Both the position numbers and the translations under genes were made by a program. Under the pieces are notes generated by a model. That model saw nothing but the letters and a program-made list of their open reading frames with translations, ran no database searches and was not told the DNA's origin. Below are positions 35,700 to 46,652 of a DNA stretch of 64,000 bases, piece by piece. The stretch covers positions 186,001 through 250,000 of the forward strand of contig JAOVVO010000030.1 in assembly GCA_028564675.1 (NCBI GenBank), read 5' to 3'. This DNA comes from Onchocerca lupi. Lineage: Eukaryota > Nematoda > Chromadorea > Rhabditida > Onchocercidae. Each line of letters opens with the position of its first letter. Positions within the stretch are counted from its first letter, which is position 1.

Positions 35700-36400
35700 T
35701 CTCAAAACTAAACGAAAACTGCATAATTTTCAGTGGTAGCAATCTGAACTGCCTTTCCATTTCCTACAGTGTAACATTCAAATGGTTTAAATTTTATCAC
35801 ATAGTATTAAGACGATTTGTAGCAGTCATTGATCGATAACTCTATCTTCCTGCATCGTTCCCATTTCATTTTTTCTATTATTTTTCCTGTTTTTTTCTTC
35901 TCTTTTTTTTTTTTTTTTTTTATTATGTATGTTATGGAAGTAATTTTTGAAAGTTTCTTTATTGGAGAGTGGAACTTGGTATAGGTGATTCTGTTCTGTG
36001 ATGTAATCCATTAATATTGTCTTCTGGCAATTTGTTCAACTCATTAGCGAATTTTCAGCCATTAAATGCCAAAATTGCATATTGGCATTTTCCGAAATGA
36101 TAAAAATAAACATAAATCATAAACTTCAAGTGAAAAGGGCATGTCGGAAAAGTTTTTTATGTTGTGACGGAAACGAATTGTGATGAAAAAAATTTTATTG
36201 ATTGATGGAGGAGCGATTCTTCGTCTAAGTTAAAAACAATTGTTAGAGAATATCCCGTAAATTAATCACTTGATTGTTCTTTCCTTTGTCACTCGTAGAA
36301 ATCGGATGGAAGAATACTGTTCAGTCTGAATTGTTGAACTTCTGTTACTGCTATGTTGATGTGAACTCCGAACTATCGCTGTATCAATCAACTGTATCGG
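35700..36400. other. Coding-like fragments of uncertain status
   Basis: Minus-strand frames here read like protein. One at about 35712-35800 ends in VGNGKAVQIATTENYAVFV followed by a stop. One at 35826-36011 contains EQNHLYQVPLSNKETFKNYF. A third near 36290-36370 contains FGVHINIAVTEVQQFRLN. I could not link them with splice signals, and the first has no AG acceptor between it and an upstream in-frame stop. They may be remnants of a decayed gene or chance. Confidence 0.2.
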
Positions 36401-36504
36401 TTTAAATTGGCTTCAGCTCCGAAATTTTGATCTTTTTTTTGTGCTTTTTCAAAGTTTTATATATATCCTTAATGATAGGTAAAAAAAAATAGGTTCATCC
36501 ATAT

Positions 36505-36832
36505 AGAAACACGCGTCTATTCGAATGCAATGTTGTATCAAAATTTCAAAGCAAGTGGTAAAAAATTTGCAATGTTGGGTGAAAAGCCACAACTGAACAT
36601 ATATATATATAAGCATGTATACCGCCAAAACGCTGCATCTGCGATTAACAGATAAGCAAACTGAAATCAACTAATCACTGGTTCATTGTTAGAAAATAGT
36701 CGACAAATAATCTCTCTGTGTGGTTAAAAATGCAGATGTTCGTGATGATTTACAACACAATGTTGCAACTTCTTCATCGACTGTTTTGAAATTTTGGCAC
36801 AAAATTACATTCGAATAGGCGCGTGTTTCGTG
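36505..36832. mobile_element. MITE-like element with long inverted repeats, copy 2
   Basis: The left arm 36505-36585 (AAACACGCG, CTATTCGAATGCAATG, CAAAATTTCAAA, then GCAATGTTG) is repeated in reverse complement at about 36748-36832. The right arm reads AAACACGCG, CTATTCGAATGTAATT, CAAAATTTCAAA and GCAACATTG on the minus strand. The interior is short and non-coding. Related sequence occurs at 26785-26890 and, more decayed, at 38243-38279. This supports a dispersed family of small non-autonomous elements; no target-site duplication was identified. Confidence 0.6.
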
Positions 36833-37179
36833 TTTCTACTTTTTTTTCACCTGTAACACTCGTGACATGTAAAAGCAAGTGAGTGGACCGAATTTACTGA
36901 CCACGCCTACTCCCTGCATTGACTGCTACAAACTAACTGGACTGGCCGTGGCCAGTCCCGCTAATTTTTGGATATAATCCAGTTATACGATTTCGGCAAA
37001 TTGTGTTTAAGGCTGTAGTTTGATAGATTACTATGAGTTTGTGCAACCATAACTTGGTTATTGTGAAGATACGCATCCCACTCTTTTTCTTGAAATAAAA
37101 TTACCAAATCCACCCAGAATTATTTTATTTAAAATTATGTAATTCAGCATTTCCTTCAGGTTACCTCTCTCACCTGAAT

Positions 37180-37527
37180 GATGGGAAGGGTGTCGTTATT
37201 ATATTCATCTCGTTTATAGAGCGGTACGGCCGACGGCTAAATTTCATGTTATTCAAAGCATGGAAAAGGATGACGAAGATCTGGAACTAGTTATGGATAG
37301 TGATGATGAAAAAGATGAAAAAAAAGATAATATCAATGAAAGCAGATTCGTTATTACTTCTGGGAGCATTGTAGTCTTGTTCAAAATTTATACTTTCATT
37401 TTACAAAAACGGTGGAATCAAACGTAAACTGAGTCGTTTTTGAGGAAAACACTTTATTATAATCCATATCGTCCTGCAAGTGTTTATTTGGAAATAAGTT
37501 ATCAGGAAGATCCGAAATTGAAATCGT
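37180..37527 (+). pseudogene. Possible decayed gene or retrocopy fragment
   Basis: Two stretches look coding but are broken from one another by stops and a frame change. The first (about 37215-37424) reads RPTAKFHVIQSMEKDDEDLE and continues acidic (LVMDSDDEKDEKKD) until TAA at 37425. The second (about 37440-37527) contains YYNPYRPASVYLEISYQEDP before TGA. There is no intron between them. Base composition is less AT-rich than the flanks. I do not recognise the parent protein. It could also be an exon of an unrecognised gene. Confidence 0.3.
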
Positions 37528-38279
37528 GATATGATAAAAATTACTTTTCCTCACTTTTGCAGAAATATTAAATTGTCTTTATCGCATAAATACATGTTTT
37601 GACAACGAAAGATTGAAAAGATTTGTATGAAGAAAAAAAAAAAGTGCAGTGGTTACAGAAATTTTTGTTATCACAAGTTTAAAAATGAACAAAAGACTGG
37701 ATTTATGAATTTAATCATAAAATGCAAAAAAAAAAAAAAAAAAAGAAAAAAAGGTAAATTTATCCCTGAAAAAATTGTAATTATAAATCAAACCATTTAA
37801 ATATTTTTAGAGGAATCAATTACATCACCATCATTACGGCTTAATTAGTAATTAGAAAGAAATTAGGAATCAACAAAATAAAATAATGAGAAAAAGACAA
37901 AGAGGGAAAATTTCCAAGTTGTTCACGAAACAGTTCACTGAATAATAGAACAGTTCATATGAATTCTTTCTGAAATAATGTAATTATTACAATTATCGTA
38001 ATAAATGAATAGATAAGTGAGCTGAAGATTATTACATTTGGTTGACTTTATTAATTTGACGATTGGCACTGTTTATTTATTTATTTAATACTTTTTTTCT
38101 TTTTTTTCTTTTCTTTTGCTTTCCTTACTCATATTTATTCCATAAACTATTTTTACTTCAAAAAATTTAGCTGGGAAGTCCTAAAATAACACGGAAAACT
38201 GTTTTGATAACAGAAGGCAGTTTAATGTAAATTAATATAAAACGATTTGATTCGAATGCAATATCATATAAGTATGAAA

Positions 38280-40172
38280 CTAACACTTGAAATTTGCAAT
38301 AAGAAAAAGTGCTCCAAGGAGAAGCATTTTATCCTTTGTAGTAATATTTCGTGGGACTAAAATATGATTTTTTTTAAAATTATAATTTCGAAATGCACAA
38401 TTTACTGAGTTTTTCACTCACAACAAAAGAAATCCAAATAAATTAAAAAATAATAAAAGTTTGCTAACATGAAATATTGAAATTGTCAATAGTTGGATAT
38501 TTATCACTTGTTTCTGTCCATTCTTTTATGATAATACCAACAAAAATGTTCTTGTCCGCCATTATTACCTAATAATTGTACAATGATCCCAGAACTTACG
38601 TATGATGTTTGGTTCTGTTTTGAAATTTAAGTTTTAGATTTAAATAACTTTTTTGTAATTAAACTGCAAGTTAATTAAATTTCTTCATTATCTAGATTGT
38701 TTTCAATAGTTTCGATATTTCTTCTTTATTAAAATATGGTGAGGATTATCAAAATATCATATTGTCAATAATAATCTATACTGTTAGCAATGAAAGAATC
38801 GGGAAATTTACATCATACTGTATATCACAGCAACAACAAGCAAAGCAGCTAAAGTTATTAGTCGAACCAATAATAAAATATTTCGGATTCCCTTCTGCGT
38901 CTTCTACTTGATAATAAGGTCTGATGAAATTAATTTGCTGTACAACTGCACCTAAAATTTATACAACAACTGTATTATTGTACGTCAACTGTAATAAAAC
39001 AGTAAGTTACAGTAGTCTGAGATTTTATTTCTTGGACTATTATAATTTACTAGTTTTTTTTTAGTACTGATGTAGCAATTAATGTCACTAAGTGATAATT
39101 TAGCCACAAATTTGTTGAAAAGTTAAATTTTCAAAATTGTATATTTATTTTCAAAGTTTCAAATTATATGATGCAAAATTTCAATTCGATATTAACGGTA
39201 ACACTTCGTAAATTGACCGATAACAAGTCCTGGAGGTGATTCAATTATTAGCTGATGAGAATTACTGGTTGAAAATATGCAGCATATTGGATAGGTACTA
39301 CATCGATCACCAAAAAAATTTGAACATTTCAACAATTTTTCCATTCTTATCATTTCCTGAATTACATAATTATTACATGGTGCCAAGAAAGTATCATGTT
39401 ATATCAAATTTACGGATCAAATGCATCTTTCAAGACTTCTATATAAATATAAAAAAATATCGGAAGTCAATAATTAAATTGAATATGTTTAAATTAAAAT
39501 AATGAAAAAAAAAAAATAAGCTAGAAAAAAAGTTAAAAAAAACACTATTCTAGAATGAGGAATCATTTATTTTCTCGAAATACATCAACAATTCAACATT
39601 ATTTTAAAAATATTAAACAAATATATATGCCTTTTTAGAAAGACAAAAATTTAGGCCTTACTTGTCCTGTAGATGTGGTGAAATGCAGTTGAGAGCATTT
39701 TGCTGTTCTACAATTGCACTGACACATATTGTCAGATGTTTCAAATACATGATAAATCTGAAATTCATAATGAGTCTTTCTAATAGCTTTTTTGACACTT
39801 TTAGTTTAAGCACTAAATTTGAAAAATAAGAAATATTGGAATATATTTCGAAATAGAATAAAACATGATACTTTATATATTGATAATAAGAATCTCAAAA
39901 AACGGCATATTCAGTTAGCAAAGTTCAGGAAAAAAATTTTTTGTTAAATAATAGTCGGTATTATAGTATCATTAAAATAAGAAACATGCTATTTCCAGTA
40001 TTTAGAAAATCAATGTTTCAAGTCATAAATATTTTGAAATTTGGATAGTTTACATATCAGTTTTGAAATATTTAACAATATTTGCATTCTTATTATTTTT
40101 CTTTCTCATTATTTAATACTAAAAGTTTTACAACTTTAGCATTTCTATGCTTGTCTTCTTATCCAAAAATAA

Positions 40173-40212
<40 letters not shown>

Positions 40213-40982
40213 AGAAATTGATCAATGAAATAAAAATATTACTAATTTTCCTTCGCTATCTTGGACAACATATCGATTCTTTTTGAGAAAATCAAGAAAT
40301 GTATCGAATAGATTGGAATGCTACAATAAAACATTTAACGAAATGATAATTTTTAACTTAAGCTTAAATTAAATTTAGTAGCTTAAATTTTATTTGCTAT
40401 AGGATAGTATTGTTTTATTGTCTAAAAATTTAAGCCTTTTTAGAGTATTTAATCAAGTGCAAGATCAAATTTTTCTGAATAATTTAAAAAACTAAAATTT
40501 ATTAAAAGTAATCTGAAAAATCTAAAATTTAAGAATGAAAACGATAACCTGTCGAATGTAAAATCGTGTGAGTGATTCAAGGTTTAGTGAGATTATATGC
40601 TCATTCATTGATAAATGATCAATTGAGAATTTATCACCAGTAGTTCTTTCTTCATGATATGTTGGTTTCTCCTCTAAATATATTCGTCCTACTGTATTTA
40701 AATGATCTAACTATATATAGCATTTATATAAAATATCAAAATATGATAGAAAGAAAATCGTACTTTTTCTATTGGTAGCTTGATTACTAATTAAATTTGA
40801 TATTTTGGCATTCTTAAAAAAGTTCATTTGTGGATAAGGTTGCTCAATAATAGCAGTAGGTGAAATAGCTGCAAAATATTCCGATTTCGAATTCGAACTA
40901 TCATTTTCCGGAAAATATTCCATATCTGTATCACTTCCAGAATTACCTTCAATTCCATTATTTCCTTCCTTATCTCGTCTTT
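38280..40982 (-). CDS. Phospholipid scramblase (PLSCR/SCRM family)
   Basis: Exons in transcript order: 40764-40982, 40549-40691, 40243-40320, 39662-39757, 39414-39438 (tentative), 39218-39297, 38812-38951, 38469-38568 and 38280-38356 (TAG). The N-terminal exon is acidic and Ser/Asn-rich, with a start not fixed. The scramblase core then follows: RYVVQDSEGKL-IYHVFE; a Cys cluster (MCQCNCRTAKC); CCIFSTSNSHQL and IESPPGLVIG-AVVQQ (compare QAPPGxxIGYVxQ); the second Cys cluster CFACCCCDIQYD; and VGIIIKEWTE. The end is DNFNISFPRNITTKDKMLLL followed by the C-terminal hydrophobic helix GALFLIANF. Family members are palmitoylated, Ca2+-binding membrane proteins. The putative Ca2+ loop aligns with human DADNFGxxFP but is changed (TIDNFNISFP). 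All joins are in phase except around the 25-bp fifth exon, where the frame is off by one base. Confidence 0.82.
40175..40211 (+). repeat. Poly(A) tract, about 37 bases
   Basis: Homopolymer in the third intron of the scramblase gene. It is a likely site of length error in sequencing and is mentioned because nearby indels could disturb gene models. Confidence 0.8.
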
Positions 40983-41710
40983 CTGTAATTGAAATTTTGT
41001 CCTGCCTAATAACAATTCTATCAAAACTATTCAATAGCCAAAACTGATTCTAATTCTCTTTTATATTAATAACATTCGTTCTTTATATGACAGTTTACTA
41101 ACTAAATATTTATTCGAGTTAAATAAATGATATGAATAGATTCAGGTTAGCATAAAAAATTTAGACCTTTTGAATACAAAATATCTCAAAACAGGCTAAG
41201 TCATGCAAGCAACAAAATTCTTCCATTCTACAAAAGTTCTAAATGATAAGACACAAAATAAGATGCAATTCAAGCAATATCTTGACCTTCAACCCTTGGT
41301 GCTATTTTTTTTGACATTGTCTAACCGAAATATACCGTTTGAAAATCCAACAACAACCATATAGAAATAATCGTTAACAATAAATAAAATTTAGTTGAAA
41401 TTATTAAATTTACATATTTTTTACTTAAATTTGTATATTAGTGCAGAAGAATCTTCGTATAAAAGCCGAATATTTATATATTTACTGTAAGAAGTTCAAG
41501 AGGATTTGTTTCCGATTTTAACAAATATATACGTACGTTTGCAAAATGCACGCATATACGTGTATGTATGCTCAAATAGAAGCTTATTTGCATATGAAGG
41601 AGCACATATGGATGGAAGTTTGGTGGTGACATCAATGCTTCAATCCAAGTCTTCTCCAAAGTCTCAATAATTTCCAACTTAACCCGACCTCCGCTCCAAT
41701 CATCCCATCC

Positions 41711-41740
41711 TGACCCTTGACCTCCGGCTTCAGAAGGTCA
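41711..41740. promoter_or_regulatory. DR1 nuclear-receptor-type element plus extra half-site
   Basis: TGACCCTTGACCT (41711-41723) is the reverse complement of AGGTCA-A-GGGTCA, a direct repeat with one-base spacing (DR1), the preferred site of HNF4, RXR and COUP-TF type receptors. A further AGGTCA lies at 41735-41740. The site is in the interval between the divergently transcribed scramblase and ZFAND2 genes, about 490 bases from the ZFAND2 start. Function is inferred. Confidence 0.45.
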
Positions 41741-41842
41741 CAATAAAAATTCATGATCTTAAGAGGTTACGGTCACTTTTAATGTTGCCAACAAAATTCG
41801 AGCATACGCTGCACGAGTATCCCAACAATTTTTGATTGATGA

Positions 41843-41850
41843 TTTGTCAT
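41843..41850 (+). promoter_or_regulatory. SKN-1/Nrf-type motif
   Basis: TTTGTCAT fits the C. elegans SKN-1 consensus WWTRTCAT. An eight-base motif is weak evidence alone, but its position 36 bases upstream of heat-shock elements of an arsenite-inducible gene family is notable. Confidence 0.3.
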
Positions 41851-41885
41851 TTATGACTTGGAGTGTAGTAATTTCGAAATATTTT

Positions 41886-41939
41886 TTCGAGAATATTCTG
41901 GGAGGAAGGAGTATTTTTCTTGAAAGAAATGGTATAAAA
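41886..41939 (+). promoter_or_regulatory. Heat-shock elements and TATA box of the ZFAND2 gene
   Basis: TTCgaGAAtaTTC (41886-41898) is a perfect three-unit heat-shock element with alternating TTC and GAA at five-base steps; a GGA continues the phase as an imperfect fourth unit. A second TTCttGAA lies at 41917-41924. A TATAAAA box follows at 41933-41939. Transcription would then start near 41960-41970, upstream of the TTTTTTCAG acceptor at 42175-42183 that precedes the ZFAND2 start codon. Confidence 0.65.
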
Positions 41940-42199
41940 ACTTTTTCGTTTATAATATGACATATGTTGCTGTCTGTTTTACTACTTTTTCATTAAAATA
42001 TGAAGGATTGTTGTTTTGGGAATTTTCCGTTTAATCATAACGACAATCTCGTTTTAATCATGTTTAATCACGTAACCATTTCATTTTAGTCACGTAGCCA
42101 CATCTTGTTTTAATCACATAATTACTTGGTAATCATTCTGAGATTAAAATATTATTGTTTACATGAAGTATTTTTTTTTTCAGATAAAAATATTATCAA

Positions 42200-43271
42200 A
42201 TGGCAGAATTTCCTGGTTTTGGCCGTCATTGTAACTTTGATGGCTGTAATTTGTTAGGTAATTTCTTCATTATTCATAAATTTTAAACGTCTCATGTGAA
42301 TTTTTGTCAGCAGCATTAACAGCATATCATTTAAAGTTATTGGTTAACAATCATTGTAAACAAATAATCGACAGATTCATTTTTGTTAGATATGTTATCC
42401 TGAGTTATATTTATCCTACACCTTAAGTCCTTTCTTTATTACTATAATTGGTACGGAAAGATTTGATGATTATAATATTAATTAATGAATTAGCTTCACA
42501 TTTAATAGTACTTGTAACTTATTTTAAAAAGAAAATATCCCAGTTTAGTATCATATTCTCTTCATTACATTTTAAATACTGTGTTGAGAATCATCTTTAT
42601 CTGGTAGTATGCAAATAAATAATTAAATAAGATTGTAAAATAGCATTAATGTAATTATAAGACATGCATGATGATACGTACGAAGCTGATCATTTTTTGC
42701 CCGAGCTTACTATATGGATGAGTTTTGAATTTGTAATGAATTTTAAAATTTCGTGATAAATTTCAAAATCCATAATGCATTTGTGGCATATTATTTTTCA
42801 TCTTCATCAATATCTTATGAATATTTTAATTTTAAGATTTTCTTCCGATTCAATGTGATGCTTGTAAGAAAGATTTTTGTGGTTCGCACTACTCATATGA
42901 ATCACATTGCTGTCATTCTTCCTATAAAAAGGTATTATTTTCTGTTTATTATTATTAAAATTCAGTCTTGAAAAAATTCTGTTGAGTTTCTTCAATTTCA
43001 TTGTGCTTACATGGAAAGAATGTTTTTATCATTAGCGCTCAGTCTGTCGAATTTTTAGGACATGCAAGTGCCAGTATGCCCGATGTGTAGTAAACCAATT
43101 CCAATAGCACGAGGAGAACCTCCAGACAAACGAGTTAGCGATCACATCGATTCGAATTGTAAATCAAATCCTGCTATTGCACTAAAAGGGAAAATTTATA
43201 CTTATCATTGCTCACAACGAAATTGCAAGAAAAGAGAGGTATTTTTTAAAATTTTTTCTCGAAACGGCGAG

Positions 43272-43311
<40 letters not shown>

Positions 43312-44419
43312 TTGTGATTAACCTAAAGAAAGTTGATTGGGTTATAGCATATGCTATTTTCGTTTATTTTATTTCATTTTATTTTTTATTTCTTTTTTCT
43401 ATTTAATTGATTATTTTGCTTTGCATTATTTAGATGAAAGTATTATCCCGGCAATAATTAACAAATTCTATAGCAAATAGATATAAATAAGAAGCTCAGA
43501 TATTTTGAGAAATCAAAAATTCGGTTTTTTGAATTCGAGTGTTTAATTTCATTACATAGAACTTCCAAGCGATGCAGGCAGTGGATTATCAAATAAAATG
43601 AAATTAAATTGCGTTTTCAGCTCGTTTCTATTAAATGTAATCAATGTGGACAAAATTTTTGCCTAAAGCATCGATTTCCAGCCGATCACGATTGTTTGGA
43701 AATAAAAAACGGAAAAACACTCTCAAATGCAGCGTATGTTTCATTAATATATCTTTACTTTTGTTTAATTGATGCTAATTCTTTTTTGATCAGACATTTA
43801 TGAATTTAATAAGGACACATCTGCATCAGCTTATTTAAAACGTCATATCAATTACAGATTAGCTGCATTACATCGCAATAAAAAGAGTTGCCGTAATGAA
43901 TCAGTCATAAAAGAATCGGACAATAGTCCTTTGTCATCGGTGAACTCAGTGGTGTGTTCATTTTTTGCTCAGATAAAATTTTATTTTCTAGTATTTTAAT
44001 CGTATGCGTTTTCTTTTTTATGTGATGTGTGAAATTGAAAACATTAAATTTCCGCTGTTGAAGCTATTGCATCGTACTTTTAGTCAGAAGATGAAACCCT
44101 AGCGCAAGCGCTGCAAGAAATTTTGTATAACTCTGATGATTACATGACTCCAGAAGAACGTGACCGAGCTATTGGAGACGAAATGCAAAGGATGGAATAT
44201 CAGTAAGTTGTTAAATTGGTTGTTTTGAAGTAACTTCGTTCCATATTTCAGAGGCTTTGATGATTGTCTCGGTGAAAATTTTTTAATAACCAAGCGGAAA
44301 AGATATTCAAATGAAAATTCGAATATTATATAATCATGTTTGACTTTTTAAAAGTTTACAGGCAGCAATTTCAACGCGTTCCTACGAATTCAAATCAGCA
44401 GAGATGCACTGTTTCATGA
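42200..44419 (+). CDS. aip-1: AN1-type zinc finger protein ZFAND2/AIRAP (AIP-1 type)
   Basis: Seven exons: 42200-42257, 42837-42931, 43059-43238, 43621-43733, 43858-43951, 44084-44202 and 44362-44419, giving about 238 residues with all phases consistent. Residues 1-20 (MAEFPGFGRHCNFDGCNLLD) open the first AN1 zinc finger, which continues LPIQCDACKKDFCGSHY. The invariant bridge VPVCPMCSKPIPIARGEPPD follows, then a second AN1 finger (CNQCGQNFCLKHRFPADHDC). Next is a ubiquitin-interacting motif (SEDETLAQALQEIL) and a C-terminal CaaX box (CTVS). This is the ZFAND2B (AIRAPL) architecture. The family binds the proteasome, p97 and Lys48 ubiquitin chains and protects against arsenite and misfolded proteins. 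The CaaX end predicts prenylation and ER-membrane attachment. Upstream heat-shock elements fit stress induction. Confidence 0.94.
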
Positions 44420-45933
44420 TAATAATCGTTCTTGCCAAATATATTTGAAATTTCAGTTATTAGTTGGTACTAAAATCTTCATTTTTTTTTCTTTTTTTTT
44501 TTTTTTTTGAACTTAACTTTTTTGTTTTGCTAATTTTGTGATTTATTTCATCTTTATACATTCTGTTGCTAGATTACCGAGTATTCTTTGGACTTTCGTT
44601 GCATATGCAATCACATCCACTACTGCTCTAATAAGTTGGGTTGTGTCAGCGATAACATTGTATTCTCAAGTTTTGTTCTTTCGTCTTTCATAAAAAACAT
44701 TTCCGATTTGTTCACTTTCAGCCTTCCTTGTCATAAATTTTTTCTTTGTGCATCATCAATATCCATCTGATTTCCATATCAAATAAAACTATACTTTTGG
44801 TATTTTGAGATATCGGGATCGATATATATATTACAAATACATGTATATGTGTAGAAAAAAGGGATGATCCTTGAGGAATGAATCCTGGAGCTTATTAGGT
44901 AAACTTTAAATAGGAGCAATGTTGAAACCAAAAATCTGGAAAAATCTTGTGATGTGTTTATGGTCTAATGTTCTAAAATTTGATCCCTTCTATTCTTTAT
45001 TCAACATTTTTCTTTCATTTCTCTTCTAATAGTTTGGCTAATTTTTGTAACAGATTGTATCAATGAAAATGAGGAAGATATACTTCAATTTTCTCTCTTT
45101 CATTTTTTATAAAACAGTAACATTCAATTCTCTCTTTCTGACAAATAAAAGCTTCAATTTTAGATTGAAATCAATTTCGAATCATAAATCAAGCCAATTA
45201 TTAGATTATGCAAGCTATTCAAACGGAAGAAAAAAAAAACTGAAATTGAACAATTCAGAACGATGTATAGAAAATGAAAGAGAATTCTATAATAAAAAAT
45301 ATATTACTATCGTAATAGTATATTTATGAGTTATGTTTGTTGAATAGCATGATTGAATTCGCTCTTCAAAATTATGTACCCATTAATAACAATTATTATT
45401 GTTATGTTTTCATAGAAAAAGTATGTTTACTTTCAAATAAGAATAAAAGTAATGTTCATTTACGTACTCGACACTGCACGACATTTTGCTTCATGTCATG
45501 CCAATAATAAGATGAAAAATTTCATTGTCAGTAATGTTTCAGGTTGTAATCATTTTCATTAATTAGGTAGACAGGAATAAAGATTAGATGTTGGAATAGT
45601 TTTTTTTTTTGTAAAAATATTAACTAAGAACAGAAAGAGATTTGACTGTAAATTTTTGGAATATCATTCGAAATTTTGGTTTATTAGAGATTAGGAATAA
45701 TGTCAACATTGTTAGGAATTATTATGACAACTTTTTTTTTTTTTTTTGAAGTCAAAGAATTTAGAAAATGGGTCAGAATTTCGAAATTTAATAAAATTTT
45801 TCATCCTAAATATTTGGCTTCTTTTTTTAAAAGCAGCATAAATTTTTGTGAAACTAGGAAAGTAAATATTGATAAAAGAAAAGATTTTCAACAAAGTTGA
45901 TAGTCCTAATGATAATTATCATTCGTACAACTA
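44420..45933. other. Intergenic between ZFAND2 and the small membrane protein gene
   Basis: AT-rich with T-runs at about 44488-44509, 45601-45610 and 45732-45747. Short frames of 60-90 codons occur without any family signature or splice support. Confidence 0.5.
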
Positions 45934-46652
45934 ATGCAATTTATCATGAATGAAAAAAGAATTATTTTTCGGATGCTATGGTTACGGTATTATTATATAA
46001 TGATGGTATTATTGATTAAAACATTATTTGTTAAAAGTTTTTCATCTATGGTATGTCCGGATAACGAATTTAATAGTCTGTTTTATGAATTAGGCTATGG
46101 TACCTTAACACAAGTGTAAGCAATATCTCCAATTTTTTACATCTTCAACGTTTTCTTAGCTGCTAAATATTTTGAAAAATTTTTTGATGTAATTATGTGG
46201 AAAAAGATTTTTTTCTTTATTTCTTGAATATAAAAAAATAATTTCATATATATGTAGATTTCAAATATATTTAGATTTTAAATATTGTAAATTTTAGGTT
46301 TTTTTTTTTTTTTTTTTTTTTGTTAATTTCAAATATTCTATTCCAGATGTCCACCTGATAATTTCTTTTTTTCATATGTTTGTTGCGACTATTTTGAATG
46401 CTGCATAAAATTCGAATTATGGTTTATGTAAGTTTTTCATATTATACCTAAATTTAAATTTTAATTAAATAATCAATTATATTATTTCTTCACTTTTTCA
46501 ATTAAAAATTGTATTAGTCATTTTAAAAATCTTAAATTTATTTAAACTTTTGCAGAATATTGGCTGTTATAATGTTAGTTTCGCTCTCGTTTTGCTGCTT
46601 CTGCTTCTTGTTTGCAGGCATTTTATACGTAAGACGAAAGATGGAAAAGTGA
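45934..46652 (+). CDS. Small Cys-rich single-pass membrane protein, unknown function
   Basis: Three in-phase exons: 45934-46115, 46347-46427 and 46556-46652 (TGA), about 119 residues from the first ATG. A later ATG at 45970 (MLWLRYYYIMMVLLIKTLFV) would start directly with a signal peptide and is a likely alternative. The short lumenal part has six cysteines (MVCPDNE, VCPPDN, VCCDYFECC). It is followed by one long hydrophobic segment (ELWFIILAVIMLVSLSF, then CCFCFLFAGILY) and a basic stop-transfer VRRKMEK. The Cys-then-membrane layout recalls small VOPP1/WBP1L or Shisa-like proteins, but there is no cytosolic PY motif and the tail is minimal. I do not assign a family. The clean splice joins at both introns argue that it is a real gene. 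Confidence 0.6.
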
